Positions 1 to 9,464 of a stretch of 64,000 bases of DNA are shown one piece after another. Within the stretch, counting starts at the first letter, position 1, and each line of letters opens with the position of its first letter. Under the pieces are notes generated by a model. That model ran no database searches. It was not told where the DNA came from and was given only the letters and a program-made list of their open reading frames with translations. The stretch is from Phaeobacter sp. A36a-5a (GTDB taxonomy: Bacteria; Pseudomonadota; Alphaproteobacteria; Rhodobacterales; Rhodobacteraceae). The stretch spans positions 1 to 64,000 of the forward strand of contig NZ_JBBLYU010000006.1 of NCBI RefSeq assembly GCF_037911135.1, read 5' to 3'. The position numbers and the translations under genes are program-made.

Positions 1-2
1 AG

Positions 3-845
3 ACCCGCCGCCTGATGCGGGATCACAATCTGACCACCGTCTGCGAAGAGGCCGCCTGCCCCAATATCGGCGAATGCTGGTCCAAACGTCATGCCACCAT
101 GATGATCATGGGCGAGATCTGCACCCGCGGCTGTTCTTTCTGCAATGTCTCGACCGGTCGCCCCGATGCGCTGGACGCCTTTGAGCCCGGTCGGGTGGCA
201 CAGGCGGTCAAGAAACTGGCGCTGCGCCATGTCGTGATCACCAGCGTTGATCGCGATGATCTGGAGGACGGCGGCGCGGCCCATATCGCCCAGACCATCC
301 GCGCCGTGCGCCACCAGACCCCCGGCACCACGATTGAGGTGCTGACCCCGGATTTTCTGGGCAAGGGTGATGCCGCAAAGATCGTCTTTGACGCGGCCCC
401 GGATGTGTTCAACCACAATCTGGAAACCGTCCCACATCTCTACCCCCGTGTCCGCCCCGGTGCGCGGTATTACAGCTCGCTGCGGCTGCTGGATGACGCC
501 AAACGCGCCAATCCACAGGTTTTTACCAAATCCGGCCTGATGGTCGGCATGGGAGAAACCCAAGAAGACCTGCGTCAGGTGATGGATGATCTGCGCGCTG
601 CGGACGTCGATTTTCTGACCGTGGGACAGTATCTTCAGCCCACCCCGAAACACCATCCGATTGATCGCTTCGTCACCCCGGAGGAGTTTGAGCAGATCGA
701 ACGCATGGCCCGAAGCAAAGGGTTCCTTGGTGTCTCGGCGACACCTCTGACCCGCTCTTCCTTTCACGCGGATGAGGATTTTGCGGCGCTCAAGGAAGCC
801 CGCAACAGGCAGCTTGGCGACAGCCTTGCGGGGGGTGCCGGCTAA
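3..845 (+). CDS. lipA: Lipoyl synthase LipA (5' end outside the window)
   Basis: Radical-SAM enzyme that inserts two sulfurs into octanoyl groups on lipoyl domains, such as that of GcvH encoded downstream. The frame is open to the window edge, so the N-terminus is missing; about 280 residues are visible. Counting from the Met at 15, the auxiliary-cluster cysteines are C10, C15 and C21 ([12 protein letters not shown]) and the radical-SAM CxxxCxxC is C36, C40, C43 (CTRGCSFC). The C-terminal part has the usual LipA features ([17 protein letters not shown]). It lies upstream of a glycine symporter and gcvTHP on the same strand, so it probably supplies lipoate to this glycine cleavage system and may be a second, dedicated copy. 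Family identity is firm; the dedicated role is inference. Confidence 0.95.
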   Translation, partial: TRRLMRDHNLTTVCEEAACPNIGECWSKRHATMMIMGEICTRGCSFCNVSTGRPDALDAFEPGRVAQAVKKLALRHVVITSVDRDDLEDGGAAHIAQTIRAVRHQTPGTTIEVLTPDFLGKGDAAKIVFDAAPDVFNHNLETVPHLYPRVRPGARYYSSLRLLDDAKRANPQVFTKSGLMVGMGETQEDLRQVMDDLRAADVDFLTVGQYLQPTPKHHPIDRFVTPEEFEQIERMARSKGFLGVSATPLTRSSFHADEDFAALKEARNRQLGDSLAGGAG

Positions 846-877
846 CGGACCACCCCTCGGACCGGGATTGCCCCGCG

Positions 878-985
878 ACTGGTGGGTCGCGGCAGGAGGG
901 GCAGGACCGGGAAATCGACTTGTCATCGGTCGCGAACCGCAGCAAAGGCCGGGACAGGCACTCATAGGCCAAGGACCACCACCCA
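878..985 (+). promoter_or_regulatory. Candidate glycine-riboswitch-like leader
   Basis: The 154-bp gap between lipA and the symporter has elements resembling the conserved core of a glycine aptamer: GAACCGCAGCAA near 933-944 (compare GAAGGGGCAA), then CACTCATAGGCCAAGGACC at 959-977 (compare CUCAGGCAAAAGGAC). GGTGG at 881-885 can pair with CCACC at 976-980 as a closing stem, and ACCG/CGGT and CGAC/GTCG pairs can form inner stems. It ends just before the ribosome-binding site of a symporter followed by gcvTHP, the classic context. The match is imperfect (an insertion in the conserved 3' segment), so this is a hypothesis. Confidence 0.4.
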
Positions 986-999
986 AAGGGAGGAAAATT

Positions 1000-2376
1000 A
1001 TGGAAGTTTTGAATTCGATTGTGGGCTATATCAACGGGATCGTCTGGGGACCGCTGATGCTGGTCCTCATTCTCGGCGTTGGCCTGTTCTTGCAGATCGG
1101 GCTGAAGCTGATGCCCATCCTGCGCATCGGCACCGGCTTTGCCCTGCTGTTCAAGGGCCGCGAGGCCGGAGATGGCGAGGGCCAGATCACCCCGTTTAAC
1201 GCGCTGATGACCGCGCTGTCGGCCACCATCGGCACCGGCAATATCGCCGGCGTTGCCACCGCCGTGTTCCTCGGCGGCCCCGGCGCGCTGTTCTGGATGT
1301 GGATGACCGCACTGGTCGGCATGGCCACCAAATATTCCGAAGCCGTGCTGGCGGTAAAATACCGCGAACAGGACAGCCAGGGCAATTATGTCGGCGGCCC
1401 GATGTATTACATCAAGAACGGTCTTGGCGCGAACTGGGCCTGGCTCGGCTTTGCCTTTGCGCTGTTCGGTGCAATCGCCGCCTTCGGCATCGGCAATGGT
1501 GTCCAGGCCAATGGTGTGGCACAGGTGCTGGAAACCAACTTCGGCTTCAACCCCTCCATCACCGGTATCGTGCTGATGGCGCTGACCGGCGCCGTGATCC
1601 TTGGCGGCATCACCCGCATCGGTGCGGTGGCCGGGAAACTGGTCCCCTTCATGGCTGTCAGCTATGTCACCATCGGCCTGCTGGTTCTGATCATCAACGC
1701 CGATCAGCTGGGCCATGCCTTGGGTCTTGTCTTCACCTATGCTTTCACCCCCTCGGCCGCTGAAGGCGGCTTTGCCGGGGCCGCTGTCTGGGCCGCAATC
1801 CGCTTTGGTGTGGCCCGTGGCGTGTTCTCGAACGAAGCCGGTCTTGGCTCCGCCCCGATCGCCCATGCCGCAGCTGAAACCAAAGGTCCGGTAAATCAGG
1901 GCCTGATCGCCATGCTGGGCACGTTCATCGACACCATCATCGTCTGTTCCATCACCGGTCTGGCCATCATCGCCTCCGGCGCCTGGACCTCGGGCGAAAG
2001 CGGTGCAGCGCTGACCTCGCTGGCCTTTGAAACCTCCCTGCCCGGCTTTGGCGGCTATGTGATCGCCATCGCGCTGTCGATCTTTGCCTTTACCACCATT
2101 CTGGGCTGGTCCTACTATGGCGAGAAATGCGTCGGCTATCTTCTGGGTGCCAAGGTGTTGATCGGCTACCGTGTGCTGTGGATCGTCGCGATCTACTTCG
2201 GGGCCACGGCGGATCTGGGCTTCATCTGGCTGCTGGCGGATACGCTGAACGCGATGATGGCGATCCCGAACCTGATCGCCCTCGCCCTGCTGAGCCCGGT
2301 CGTCTTCAAGGTGACGAAAGAGTTCTTTGCCTCCAACGGGCAGACGGAAGAGCCGAGCAAAGGCGCGGCAGAATAA
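1000..2376 (+). CDS. Sodium:alanine/glycine symporter, AGCS family
   Basis: Inner-membrane transporter of 458 residues that probably imports glycine or alanine with sodium. Many hydrophobic segments are visible, and the AGCS signature lies in the N-terminal third (ATIGTGNIAGVATAVFLGGP, then FWMWMTALVGMATKYSE). ATG at 1000 is chosen because AAAGGGAGG lies 6-15 bases upstream; the frame stays open to 772, but that would run through the end of lipA and the leader. It is followed after a terminator-like hairpin by gcvTHP, so import and cleavage of glycine are encoded together. Substrate preference between glycine and alanine cannot be decided from sequence alone; context favours glycine. Confidence 0.93.
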   Translation: MEVLNSIVGYINGIVWGPLMLVLILGVGLFLQIGLKLMPILRIGTGFALLFKGREAGDGEGQITPFNALMTALSATIGTGNIAGVATAVFLGGPGALFWMWMTALVGMATKYSEAVLAVKYREQDSQGNYVGGPMYYIKNGLGANWAWLGFAFALFGAIAAFGIGNGVQANGVAQVLETNFGFNPSITGIVLMALTGAVILGGITRIGAVAGKLVPFMAVSYVTIGLLVLIINADQLGHALGLVFTYAFTPSAAEGGFAGAAVWAAIRFGVARGVFSNEAGLGSAPIAHAAAETKGPVNQGLIAMLGTFIDTIIVCSITGLAIIASGAWTSGESGAALTSLAFETSLPGFGGYVIAIALSIFAFTTILGWSYYGEKCVGYLLGAKVLIGYRVLWIVAIYFGATADLGFIWLLADTLNAMMAIPNLIALALLSPVVFKVTKEFFASNGQTEEPSKGAAE

Positions 2377-2393
2377 TCAAGACCAACCGACAT

Positions 2394-2425
2394 CGGGGCG
2401 CGGCAGGCGTCGCGCCCCGGCTTTT
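2394..2425 (+). terminator. Terminator-like hairpin between symporter and gcvT
   Basis: CGGGGCGCG (2394-2402) and CGCGCCCCG (2411-2419) form a perfect 9-bp GC stem with an 8-base loop, followed by GCTTTT. It lies between two genes of the same pathway, so it could be a partial terminator or attenuator setting the ratio of symporter to gcv transcripts. Confidence 0.6.
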
Positions 2426-2454
2426 CAACCACATCAATTCAAGGGCAAGACGCT

Positions 2455-3552
2455 ATGACCGACGCGCCGAAACGTACCCCGCTCTATGACCTGCATGTCG
2501 CCCTCGGCGGCAAGATGGTGGATTTTGCCGGCTGGGAAATGCCGGTCCAGTACCCCATGGGCATCATGGGAGAGCACAAACAGTGCCGCGAAAAGGCTGC
2601 GCTGTTCGATGTCAGCCACATGGGCCAGGTGATCCTGCGCGGCGACAACGTCGGCGAAAAGCTGGAGGCGCTCTGCCCGCAGGCCTTTGCCACCCTCAAG
2701 GAAGGCAAGGCACGCTATGGCTTCTTCACCAATGACGATGGCGGCATCATGGACGACCTCATCGTCTCCAATGCCGGCGATCATTACTTCGTGGTGGTGA
2801 ACGCCGCCCTGCGCCATCAGGACATCCCCCATATGAAGGCGCATCTCGACGGTGTCGAGGTGACCGAGATCTTCGACCGCGCGCTGGTCGCCGTTCAGGG
2901 CCCGGCAGCCGAAAATGTGGTGGGCGACCTTTGCCCCGCCGCCCGCGAGATGACATTCATGGAAACCATCCTTGCCGATATCGACGGCGTGGAATGCCGC
3001 ATTTCCCGCCTCGGGTACACCGGCGAAGACGGCTACGAGATTTCCATCCCCGAGGCTGACGCCGAACGCATCACCAGGCTGTTCCTGGCCCATGACGATT
3101 GCGAACCCGCCGGTCTGGGCGCGCGCGACTCCCTGCGTCTGGAGGCCGGTCTCTGCCTTTATGGCAATGACATCGACCAGTCGACCTCCCCGATCGAGGC
3201 CTCGCTGGCCTGGGCGATCCAGAAACGCCGCAAGGAAGAAGGCGGCTTCCCCGGTGCCGCCCGCATCCAGAAAGAGCTGGCCGAGGGGGCCGCGAAGAAA
3301 CTGGTCGGCATCAAACCCTCGGGTCGCGCGCCCGCCCGTCAGCACGTTGAAATCCAATGCGCCGACGGCAATACCATCGGTGAAATCACCTCCGGCTGCT
3401 TTGGCCCCACCGTCGGCGGCCCGGTCGCCATGGGCTATGTCGCCGCGCCGCATGGCAAACCGGGCGAACAGGTCAAGCTGATCATCCGTGGCAAGCCCCA
3501 TGATGCAGAAATCACCGCGCTGCCCTTCGTCACCCAGAACTACAAACGTTAA
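2455..3552 (+). CDS. gcvT: Aminomethyltransferase, T-protein of the glycine cleavage system
   Basis: Transfers the one-carbon unit from aminomethyl-lipoyl GcvH to tetrahydrofolate, releasing ammonia. At 365 residues it is the usual length. Typical elements: an N-terminal TPLYDLHVALGGKMVDFAGW, FDVSHMGQ near residue 55, and a C-terminal PVAMGYV-type barrel segment. It is followed after 18 bp by gcvH, with a purine-rich AGGAG before the gcvH start, so the two are cotranscribed. The starting ATG has only a weak ribosome-binding site (AAGGGCAAG) but matches the family N-terminus well. Confidence 0.97.
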   Translation: MTDAPKRTPLYDLHVALGGKMVDFAGWEMPVQYPMGIMGEHKQCREKAALFDVSHMGQVILRGDNVGEKLEALCPQAFATLKEGKARYGFFTNDDGGIMDDLIVSNAGDHYFVVVNAALRHQDIPHMKAHLDGVEVTEIFDRALVAVQGPAAENVVGDLCPAAREMTFMETILADIDGVECRISRLGYTGEDGYEISIPEADAERITRLFLAHDDCEPAGLGARDSLRLEAGLCLYGNDIDQSTSPIEASLAWAIQKRRKEEGGFPGAARIQKELAEGAAKKLVGIKPSGRAPARQHVEIQCADGNTIGEITSGCFGPTVGGPVAMGYVAAPHGKPGEQVKLIIRGKPHDAEITALPFVTQNYKR

Positions 3553-3570
3553 GCTCCAGGAGTACCCGAG

Positions 3571-3936
3571 ATGACCACCTATTATTCCGAAGATCACGAA
3601 TGGATCACCGTCGAGGGCGACACCGCCACGCTCGGCATCACCAAACATGCCGCCGAGCAGCTGGGTGAAGTTGTCTTCATCGAGCAGCAGGACAGCGGCG
3701 AGGAATTTGAAAAAGGCGGCGAGATCGGCGTCATTGAATCGGTGAAGGCCGCGTCGGAAATCTACGCCCCGCTCGATGGCGAGATCACCGCCATCAACGA
3801 GACTCTGGCCGACAACCCCGGCGCCCTGAACGAAGACCCCGAAGGCGCGGCCTGGATCTACAAGATCAAACTCTCCGACACCTCGCAGCTGGAGGATCTG
3901 ATGGATCTGGACGGCTACAAGGCGCTGATCGGCTGA
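3571..3936 (+). CDS. gcvH: Glycine cleavage system H protein
   Basis: Lipoyl carrier of 121 residues that shuttles the aminomethyl group between GcvP and GcvT. The lipoylated lysine is Lys59 in the motif [11 protein letters not shown], and the fold has the standard H-protein termini ([16 protein letters not shown] near the start). It needs lipoate, which the upstream lipA would supply. It sits between gcvT and gcvP in the normal alphaproteobacterial order. A 112-bp gap before gcvP contains no obvious strong terminator. Nothing unusual is seen in the protein. Confidence 0.98.
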   Translation: MTTYYSEDHEWITVEGDTATLGITKHAAEQLGEVVFIEQQDSGEEFEKGGEIGVIESVKAASEIYAPLDGEITAINETLADNPGALNEDPEGAAWIYKIKLSDTSQLEDLMDLDGYKALIG

Positions 3937-4048
3937 TCCTGCGCGGCGGATCCGGCAACCGGCTCCGCCGCATCTTCTGGCTCTAAATATCCCCGCCGGA
4001 GGCTCCCGCAGCCTCGGCAGGCGACCCCTCGCAACAGGAGCGCTCCAC

Positions 4049-6904
4049 ATGGCCTTCAAACTGACTGATTACGAAGCTTATGATTTTGCCAATCGCCGCC
4101 ACATCGGGCCCAGCCCGCGTGAAATGGCCGATATGCTCAAAACCATCGGTTTCAATACCCTCGATGAGCTGATCGACGCCACCGTGCCCCCCGCCATCCG
4201 CCAGAAAGAGGCGCTGGACTGGGGGCCGGCGATGACCGAACGCGATGCGCTGTTCCACATGCGAGAGATCGCGGGCAAGAACAAGGTGCTGACCTCGCTG
4301 ATCGGTCAGGGCTACCACGGCACCACCACCCCGGCGCCGATCCTGCGCAACATCCTGGAGAACCCCGCCTGGTACACGGCTTACACGCCTTACCAGCCTG
4401 AGATTTCGCAGGGTCGTCTTGAGGCGCTGCTGAACTTCCAGACCATGGTCAGCGATCTGACCGGCCTGCCGGTGGCCAATGCCTCGCTGCTCGACGAAGC
4501 CACCGCCGCGGCCGAAGCCATGGCGATGGCCCATCGTGGGTCGCGCTCCAAGGCGAATAACGCGGCCTTCTTCGTGGACAAGAACTGCCACCCGCAGACC
4601 GTCGCCGTGATCCAGACCCGCGCCGAACCTCTGGGCATCGACGTTGTTGTCGCCGATCCCTCCGAACTGGAGGCCGCCGCCGTCTTTGGCGCGATCTTCC
4701 AGTATCCCGGCACCCACGGCCATGTCACCGATTTCAGCGACCAGATCGCCGCCCTGCATGACAACAAGGGCGTTGCGGTTGTCGCGGCGGATATCCTGTC
4801 GCTGGCGCTGCTGAAATCCCCCGGTGAAATGGGCGCCGATATCGCCATCGGCTCGACCCAGCGGTTCGGCGTTCCGATGGGCTACGGCGGCCCACACGCG
4901 GCCTATATGGCGACCACCGACAAGCTGAAGCGCTCCATGCCCGGCCGGATCATCGGCGTGTCCGTCGATGCGCGCGGCAACAAGGCCTATCGCCTGTCGC
5001 TGCAAACCCGCGAACAGCACATCCGCCGCGAAAAAGCCAATTCCAACGTCTGTACCGCACAGGCGCTGCTGGCGGTGATCGCGTCGATGTATGCGGTCTA
5101 CCACGGCCCCGATGGCATCAAGGCGATTGCGCAATCCGTGCACCGCAAGACCGCCCGCATGGCGGCTGGTCTGGAACAGGCCGGGTTCAAGGTCGAACCG
5201 GAAGTCTTCTTTGACACCATCACGGTTGAGGTGGGTCACCTGCAGAAAACCGTCATGGAAGCCGCTGTTCAGCGCGGCATCAACCTGCGCCGCGTCGGCG
5301 AAACCAAGGTCGGCATCTCGCTCGACGAACAGACCCGCGCCGAAACCATCGAGGCCGTCTGGGGTGCCTTTGGCATCGACCGCAAGGACGACAGCTCCAA
5401 CAAGCAGTACCGCCTGCCCGAAGCCATGCTGCGCGAGAGCGCCTATCTCACCCACCCGATCTTCCACAAGAACCGGGCCGAGGCCGAGATCACCCGCTAC
5501 ATGCGCCGTCTGGCCGACCGCGATCTGGCGCTGGACCGTGCGATGATCCCGCTTGGCTCCTGCACCATGAAGCTGAACGCAACCATCGAGATGATCCCGG
5601 TCACCTGGCCGGAGTTCAGCAACCTGCACCCCTTCGTTCCCGAAGATCAGGCGCAGGGCTACCATGAGATGATCGCCGATCTGAACGACAAGCTCTGCCA
5701 GATCACCGGTTATGATGCGATCTCCCAGCAGCCGAACTCCGGCGCGCAGGGCGAATATGCAGGCCTTCTGACCATCCGCAACTACCACGCGGCAAACGGT
5801 CAGGGTCATCGCAACGTCTGCCTGATCCCGACCTCCGCCCATGGCACCAATCCGGCCACCGCGCAGATGGTTGGCTATCAGGTGGTTCCGATCAAGGCGG
5901 ATGACAAAGGCAATATCGACGTCGCGGATTTCCGCGAAAAGGCCGAGAAACACTCGGACCACCTCGCCGCCTGCATGATCACCTACCCGTCCACGCACGG
6001 CGTGTTCGAGACCACCGTGCAGGAGGTCTGCCAGATCACCCATGAGCACGGCGGTCAGGTCTATATCGACGGTGCAAATATGAACGCGATGGTCGGCCTG
6101 TCCCGTCCGGGTGACATTGGCGGCGACGTCAGCCACCTGAACCTGCACAAGACCTTCTGCATCCCGCATGGCGGTGGCGGCCCCGGCATGGGTCCGATCG
6201 GCGTCAAGGCACATCTGACCGAACACCTGCCGGGTCACCCGGAATACGGCACCGCCGTGGGTCCTGTCTCGGCAGCGCCCTTCGGCTCGCCCTCGATCCT
6301 GCCGGTCAGCTGGGCTTATGTGCTGCTGATGGGGGGCGCTGGCCTCACGCAGGCGACGAAGGTTGCGATCCTCAACGCCAACTACATCGCGGCACGTCTG
6401 AAGGATGCCTATCCGATCCTCTACACCTCCGAATCCGGTCGGGTGGCGCATGAGTGCATTCTGGACACCCGTCCGCTGAATGACGAGGGCGGCGTGACCG
6501 TGGATGATGTGGCCAAGCGCCTGATCGACAGCGGTTTCCACGCGCCGACCATGTCCTGGCCGGTGGCGGGCACGCTGATGGTGGAGCCGACGGAATCCGA
6601 ACCCAAGGACGAGCTGGACCGCTTCTGCGATGCCATGCTGTCCATCCGGTCGGAGGCGCAGGACATCATCGACGGCAAGATCGACGCCGAAAACAACCCG
6701 CTGAAGCACGCACCACACACCGTGCGCGATCTGGTCGGTGAGTGGGATCGCCCCTACAGCCGCGAACAGGCCTGCTTCCCTCCGGGCAACCTCGGTGTGG
6801 ATAAATACTGGCCGGCGGTGAACCGCGTCGACAATGCCTATGGCGACCGCAACCTGATCTGCACCTGCCCTCCGATGGAGGATTACGCAGAGGCGGCGGA
6901 ATAA
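4049..6904 (+). CDS. gcvP: Glycine dehydrogenase (decarboxylating), P-protein
   Basis: PLP enzyme that decarboxylates glycine and loads the aminomethyl group onto GcvH. At 951 residues it is the full-length fused (alpha plus beta) form. The PLP lysine is Lys701 in [18 protein letters not shown], with a glycine-rich loop after it. The N-terminal half has the conserved [14 protein letters not shown] and [14 protein letters not shown] motifs. AGGAG precedes the ATG. It ends the lipA-symporter-gcvTHP block. No L-protein (lipoamide dehydrogenase) gene is in the window, so that subunit must come from elsewhere in the genome. Confidence 0.98.
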   Translation: MAFKLTDYEAYDFANRRHIGPSPREMADMLKTIGFNTLDELIDATVPPAIRQKEALDWGPAMTERDALFHMREIAGKNKVLTSLIGQGYHGTTTPAPILRNILENPAWYTAYTPYQPEISQGRLEALLNFQTMVSDLTGLPVANASLLDEATAAAEAMAMAHRGSRSKANNAAFFVDKNCHPQTVAVIQTRAEPLGIDVVVADPSELEAAAVFGAIFQYPGTHGHVTDFSDQIAALHDNKGVAVVAADILSLALLKSPGEMGADIAIGSTQRFGVPMGYGGPHAAYMATTDKLKRSMPGRIIGVSVDARGNKAYRLSLQTREQHIRREKANSNVCTAQALLAVIASMYAVYHGPDGIKAIAQSVHRKTARMAAGLEQAGFKVEPEVFFDTITVEVGHLQKTVMEAAVQRGINLRRVGETKVGISLDEQTRAETIEAVWGAFGIDRKDDSSNKQYRLPEAMLRESAYLTHPIFHKNRAEAEITRYMRRLADRDLALDRAMIPLGSCTMKLNATIEMIPVTWPEFSNLHPFVPEDQAQGYHEMIADLNDKLCQITGYDAISQQPNSGAQGEYAGLLTIRNYHAANGQGHRNVCLIPTSAHGTNPATAQMVGYQVVPIKADDKGNIDVADFREKAEKHSDHLAACMITYPSTHGVFETTVQEVCQITHEHGGQVYIDGANMNAMVGLSRPGDIGGDVSHLNLHKTFCIPHGGGGPGMGPIGVKAHLTEHLPGHPEYGTAVGPVSAAPFGSPSILPVSWAYVLLMGGAGLTQATKVAILNANYIAARLKDAYPILYTSESGRVAHECILDTRPLNDEGGVTVDDVAKRLIDSGFHAPTMSWPVAGTLMVEPTESEPKDELDRFCDAMLSIRSEAQDIIDGKIDAENNPLKHAPHTVRDLVGEWDRPYSREQACFPPGNLGVDKYWPAVNRVDNAYGDRNLICTCPPMEDYAEAAE

Positions 6905-6922
6905 GCCCACGCCAAGACCCAA

Positions 6923-6950
6923 GGTGTCGCCGGTTCTCACCGGCGGCACC
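6923..6950 (+). terminator. Hairpin after gcvP
   Basis: GGTGTCGCCGG (6923-6933) pairs with CCGGCGGCACC (6940-6950), 11 bp with one G-U pair and a 6-base loop, starting 18 bases after the gcvP stop. There is no clear T-run, so it may be a rho-independent terminator of weak type or an RNA-stabilising hairpin. Confidence 0.4.
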
Positions 6951-6992
6951 CCTGTGCCGATCCATCCCGCTCACCGTATGCGAGGCAGACAG

Positions 6993-8021
6993 ATGACACT
7001 TCATTCCCGGCCCCACGGCGATAGCGAGATTGCCCGCACCGGTGGCCGTGGCCTGCGTCACATTGATGTCGTCCTTCCCGACGGCGCGCCACGATCCCGC
7101 GCCCAGATCATCATCGACCTTTTCGACGTCGCAAACGATCTGCTGGACGGGGTGCAATACCGGGTGCGAGTCTGTGGTCTGGATATGCTCGCCAGCGGCC
7201 CGGTTGCCGGCCGCGCCCGCGCGCTCGTGGTGTTTCTGGGCGATATTTACAGCCGCTGGCAGCTGAATGCCAAGGAACGCGCCCGCGTCAATCAGGTGAT
7301 GCGCCTGTCAGAGCGCAGCGCCTTTGTCGGCGGTGCGGTGTTCCTGCTGGATGCGCTGGCGCGCGGCGGCGATCACCATCTGGCGATCCACCCGAATTTC
7401 CTCGCCTCGGCCGGGGAATGCAGCCTGCGTCAGGATCAGGACGGCGCCGCCACTGCCGCCTCCGGCACCGTGCATTCGGCGATCTGCAGTTTTGCCACCC
7501 CGCATATGCTGCTGGATATCATCGCTGCCGACTGCGGGCGACTGGCCGCGAATGGTATGGCGCATTACCTCGGTCTTGATACCGGCAAACGCCCCAAGAA
7601 GAGCCGTATTGCGCTGAACCTAGAACAGAAATCCGCAGGCGACGGGCTGATCACCCAATGCCTCACCGTGATGCAGGACCATATCGAAACGCCGCTGTCG
7701 GTGGCCGAACTGGCCGATATGCTGAATGTCTCCACCCGCTGCCTGCAACGGCGCTTTACCCGCCATTTTGAACGCTCGCCGCTCAGCGTTTACCGGTCCT
7801 TGCGGATCGAACACGCCCATCAGCTCTTGACCCAGACCGATATACCCCTGCGTCAGGTCGCGGTCGCCACCGGCTTTGGCAGCTACCAGAGCCTCAGCCA
7901 GCACATCCGCGAAACCTATGGCCATGCGCCGGACGTGATCCGCCGCAGCGCCTTTCGCGGCCCGGCCCCGGACAGCCTGCGACAGAGCCGGATCCACCAG
8001 CCGCATAGCGCCCCGCTCTGA
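6993..8021 (+). CDS. GlxA-type AraC family transcriptional regulator
   Basis: A 342-residue regulator. The N-terminal ~200 residues look like the DJ-1/PfpI-type ligand domain of GlxA regulators. The C-terminal ~100 residues are a clear AraC double helix-turn-helix (PLSVAELADMLNVSTRCLQR, then LRQVAVATGFGSYQSLSQHI). ATG at 6993 is preferred over 6978 because GAGGCAG lies just upstream. It follows gcvP by about 90 bp on the same strand and converges on a DAO oxidase. Members of this family often sense amines, quaternary amines or amino acids, so control of the glycine block or of the oxidase is plausible but inferred. It could be transcribed separately because of the hairpin after gcvP. Confidence 0.88.
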   Translation: MTLHSRPHGDSEIARTGGRGLRHIDVVLPDGAPRSRAQIIIDLFDVANDLLDGVQYRVRVCGLDMLASGPVAGRARALVVFLGDIYSRWQLNAKERARVNQVMRLSERSAFVGGAVFLLDALARGGDHHLAIHPNFLASAGECSLRQDQDGAATAASGTVHSAICSFATPHMLLDIIAADCGRLAANGMAHYLGLDTGKRPKKSRIALNLEQKSAGDGLITQCLTVMQDHIETPLSVAELADMLNVSTRCLQRRFTRHFERSPLSVYRSLRIEHAHQLLTQTDIPLRQVAVATGFGSYQSLSQHIRETYGHAPDVIRRSAFRGPAPDSLRQSRIHQPHSAPL

Positions 8022-8040
8022 TGCCGCTGCCGGGGTCCGG

Positions 8041-9378
8041 TCAGATCCGGTCCTTGATCCGATACCAGCCAAAGGCCAGCGGCAGTGACATCCGCCGCCA
8101 GCGGCCCAGCTCAAACCGGCGCAGCGGGCGCTGCATCAGATCGGGATGCGGCAGGCGGCTGCGCCCCAGCGCCTGATCGGCGATCAGCGCCCCAGCATAA
8201 GGCGCCATACAGACGCCGCTGCCATGATACCCGAGCGCGGCCCAGGCGTTATCCAGCCCCGGCACCGCCCCGGCAAAGGGCACGAGATTGCGGGTCATAC
8301 AGATCAGCCCGGACCAGAAATACTCCGTCTCCACATGGCGCCAGGCCGGGAACATCCGGTCAAAATCCGCCCGCGCGCGGGCTTTGGTGGCGGCGATATT
8401 CTCCTCGCTCACCCGCACCGATCCGCGCAGCCCCAGCAACAGCCGACGATCCGGCAACAGGCGCAGATAATGCAAAAGCGTGCGGCTGTCGCAGACCATC
8501 TGCTCACTCCACCAGCCCTGGTCGGCAATCTCGGCCTCGCTCAGCGGGCGGGTCACCATGATATTGGACTGAACCGGCAGATAGCGGCCCGCGAATGCGC
8601 CCGGCAGATCGTCCGAAGAATAGCCATTGGTGGCAATCAGCAGCCGCCTGGCGCGGACCTGCCCGCCGGCGACCCGCAGCAGATAGCCGTCACCCGGCGT
8701 GTCAATCGCCTCGACGGCAGTGTCCGAATACATCCGCACCCCCGCCGCCTCTGCCGCGCGGGTCAGGCCAAGCACGAATTTCATCGGGTTCAGCGCAAAC
8801 CCCACAGGCAGATGGACCGCGCCATGGAACTCCGGGCTGTTCAGCCCCTGCGCCGCCATGTCTTCCTTTGGTACAAATTCATACGGCAGATCATAGCGGC
8901 GGGTGTACTCCTGCCCATAGGCATGGAGCTCCTCCAGACGGTCCGCGCGATGCGCCACATAGGTATAGCCCCGCGAATGGCGATCCACCTCCAGCGCGTA
9001 CCGGTCCAGATACTGCTCCACCAGATCGACGGCCGCGCGTTCGGCATCAAAGAACCGGCGCGCATCCGGTTCGCCATAGCGGCACAGAATGGCATCATCG
9101 GCCAGTTTGGCACTGCCCACCGAAACCAGCCCGCCATTGCGCCCCGAGGCCCCCCAGCCGGGCCGTTCGGCATCCAGCAACACCACATCGCCGCCGTTTT
9201 CGGCCAGGGTCAGCGCCGCCGACAGACCGGTATAGCCGCCACCGATGACGGCAAATTCCGCCGTCACCTCATCGCGCAGCGGCGCGTATCGTGGCGCCGG
9301 ATCGGGCAGAAACCGGTTCCAGTACCGCGTCTGGATCGGGCGATCGGTATAGGCCAGAGGTTCGTAGATACGTTTCAT
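8041..9378 (-). CDS. FAD-dependent amine/amino-acid oxidoreductase (DAO family)
   Basis: Flavoenzyme of 445 residues related to gamma-glutamylputrescine oxidase (PuuB/OrdL) and D-amino-acid dehydrogenases. The Rossmann FAD motif VIGGGYTGLSAALTLAENG lies near residue 43, followed by GWGASGRNGG, typical of the DAO family. The C-terminal part has GYHGSGVCMAPYAG, which closes the FAD site. It likely oxidises a small amine or N-methyl amino acid. It converges on the GlxA-type regulator with a 19-bp gap. The exact substrate cannot be read from sequence. Confidence 0.85.
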   Translation of the reverse strand: MKRIYEPLAYTDRPIQTRYWNRFLPDPAPRYAPLRDEVTAEFAVIGGGYTGLSAALTLAENGGDVVLLDAERPGWGASGRNGGLVSVGSAKLADDAILCRYGEPDARRFFDAERAAVDLVEQYLDRYALEVDRHSRGYTYVAHRADRLEELHAYGQEYTRRYDLPYEFVPKEDMAAQGLNSPEFHGAVHLPVGFALNPMKFVLGLTRAAEAAGVRMYSDTAVEAIDTPGDGYLLRVAGGQVRARRLLIATNGYSSDDLPGAFAGRYLPVQSNIMVTRPLSEAEIADQGWWSEQMVCDSRTLLHYLRLLPDRRLLLGLRGSVRVSEENIAATKARARADFDRMFPAWRHVETEYFWSGLICMTRNLVPFAGAVPGLDNAWAALGYHGSGVCMAPYAGALIADQALGRSRLPHPDLMQRPLRRFELGRWRRMSLPLAFGWYRIKDRI

Positions 9379-9464
9379 TCGGGCGTGCCATCAGATGTCA
9401 GGGTCTGCGCAGAAGCTATCCGCAGCCCCCCCGGTGCCGTCAATCCCACGCGAACAGTCCGACC

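Noticed and set aside
860-915. GCCCCGCGACTGG and CAGGACC fragments resembling a cobalamin riboswitch
   Set aside because: The upstream conserved cobalamin elements would lie inside lipA and were not found, and the downstream genes are unrelated to B12. A glycine-type leader fits the context better.
772-999. Longer N-terminus for the sodium symporter
   Set aside because: The extra 76 residues would overlap lipA and the structured leader and do not resemble the family. The ATG at 1000 has a strong ribosome-binding site.
3983-6949. 988-codon open frame on the minus strand opposite gcvP
   Set aside because: The + strand encodes a full GcvP with all motifs. The antisense frame is a by-product of high GC codon use and shows no recognisable domain.
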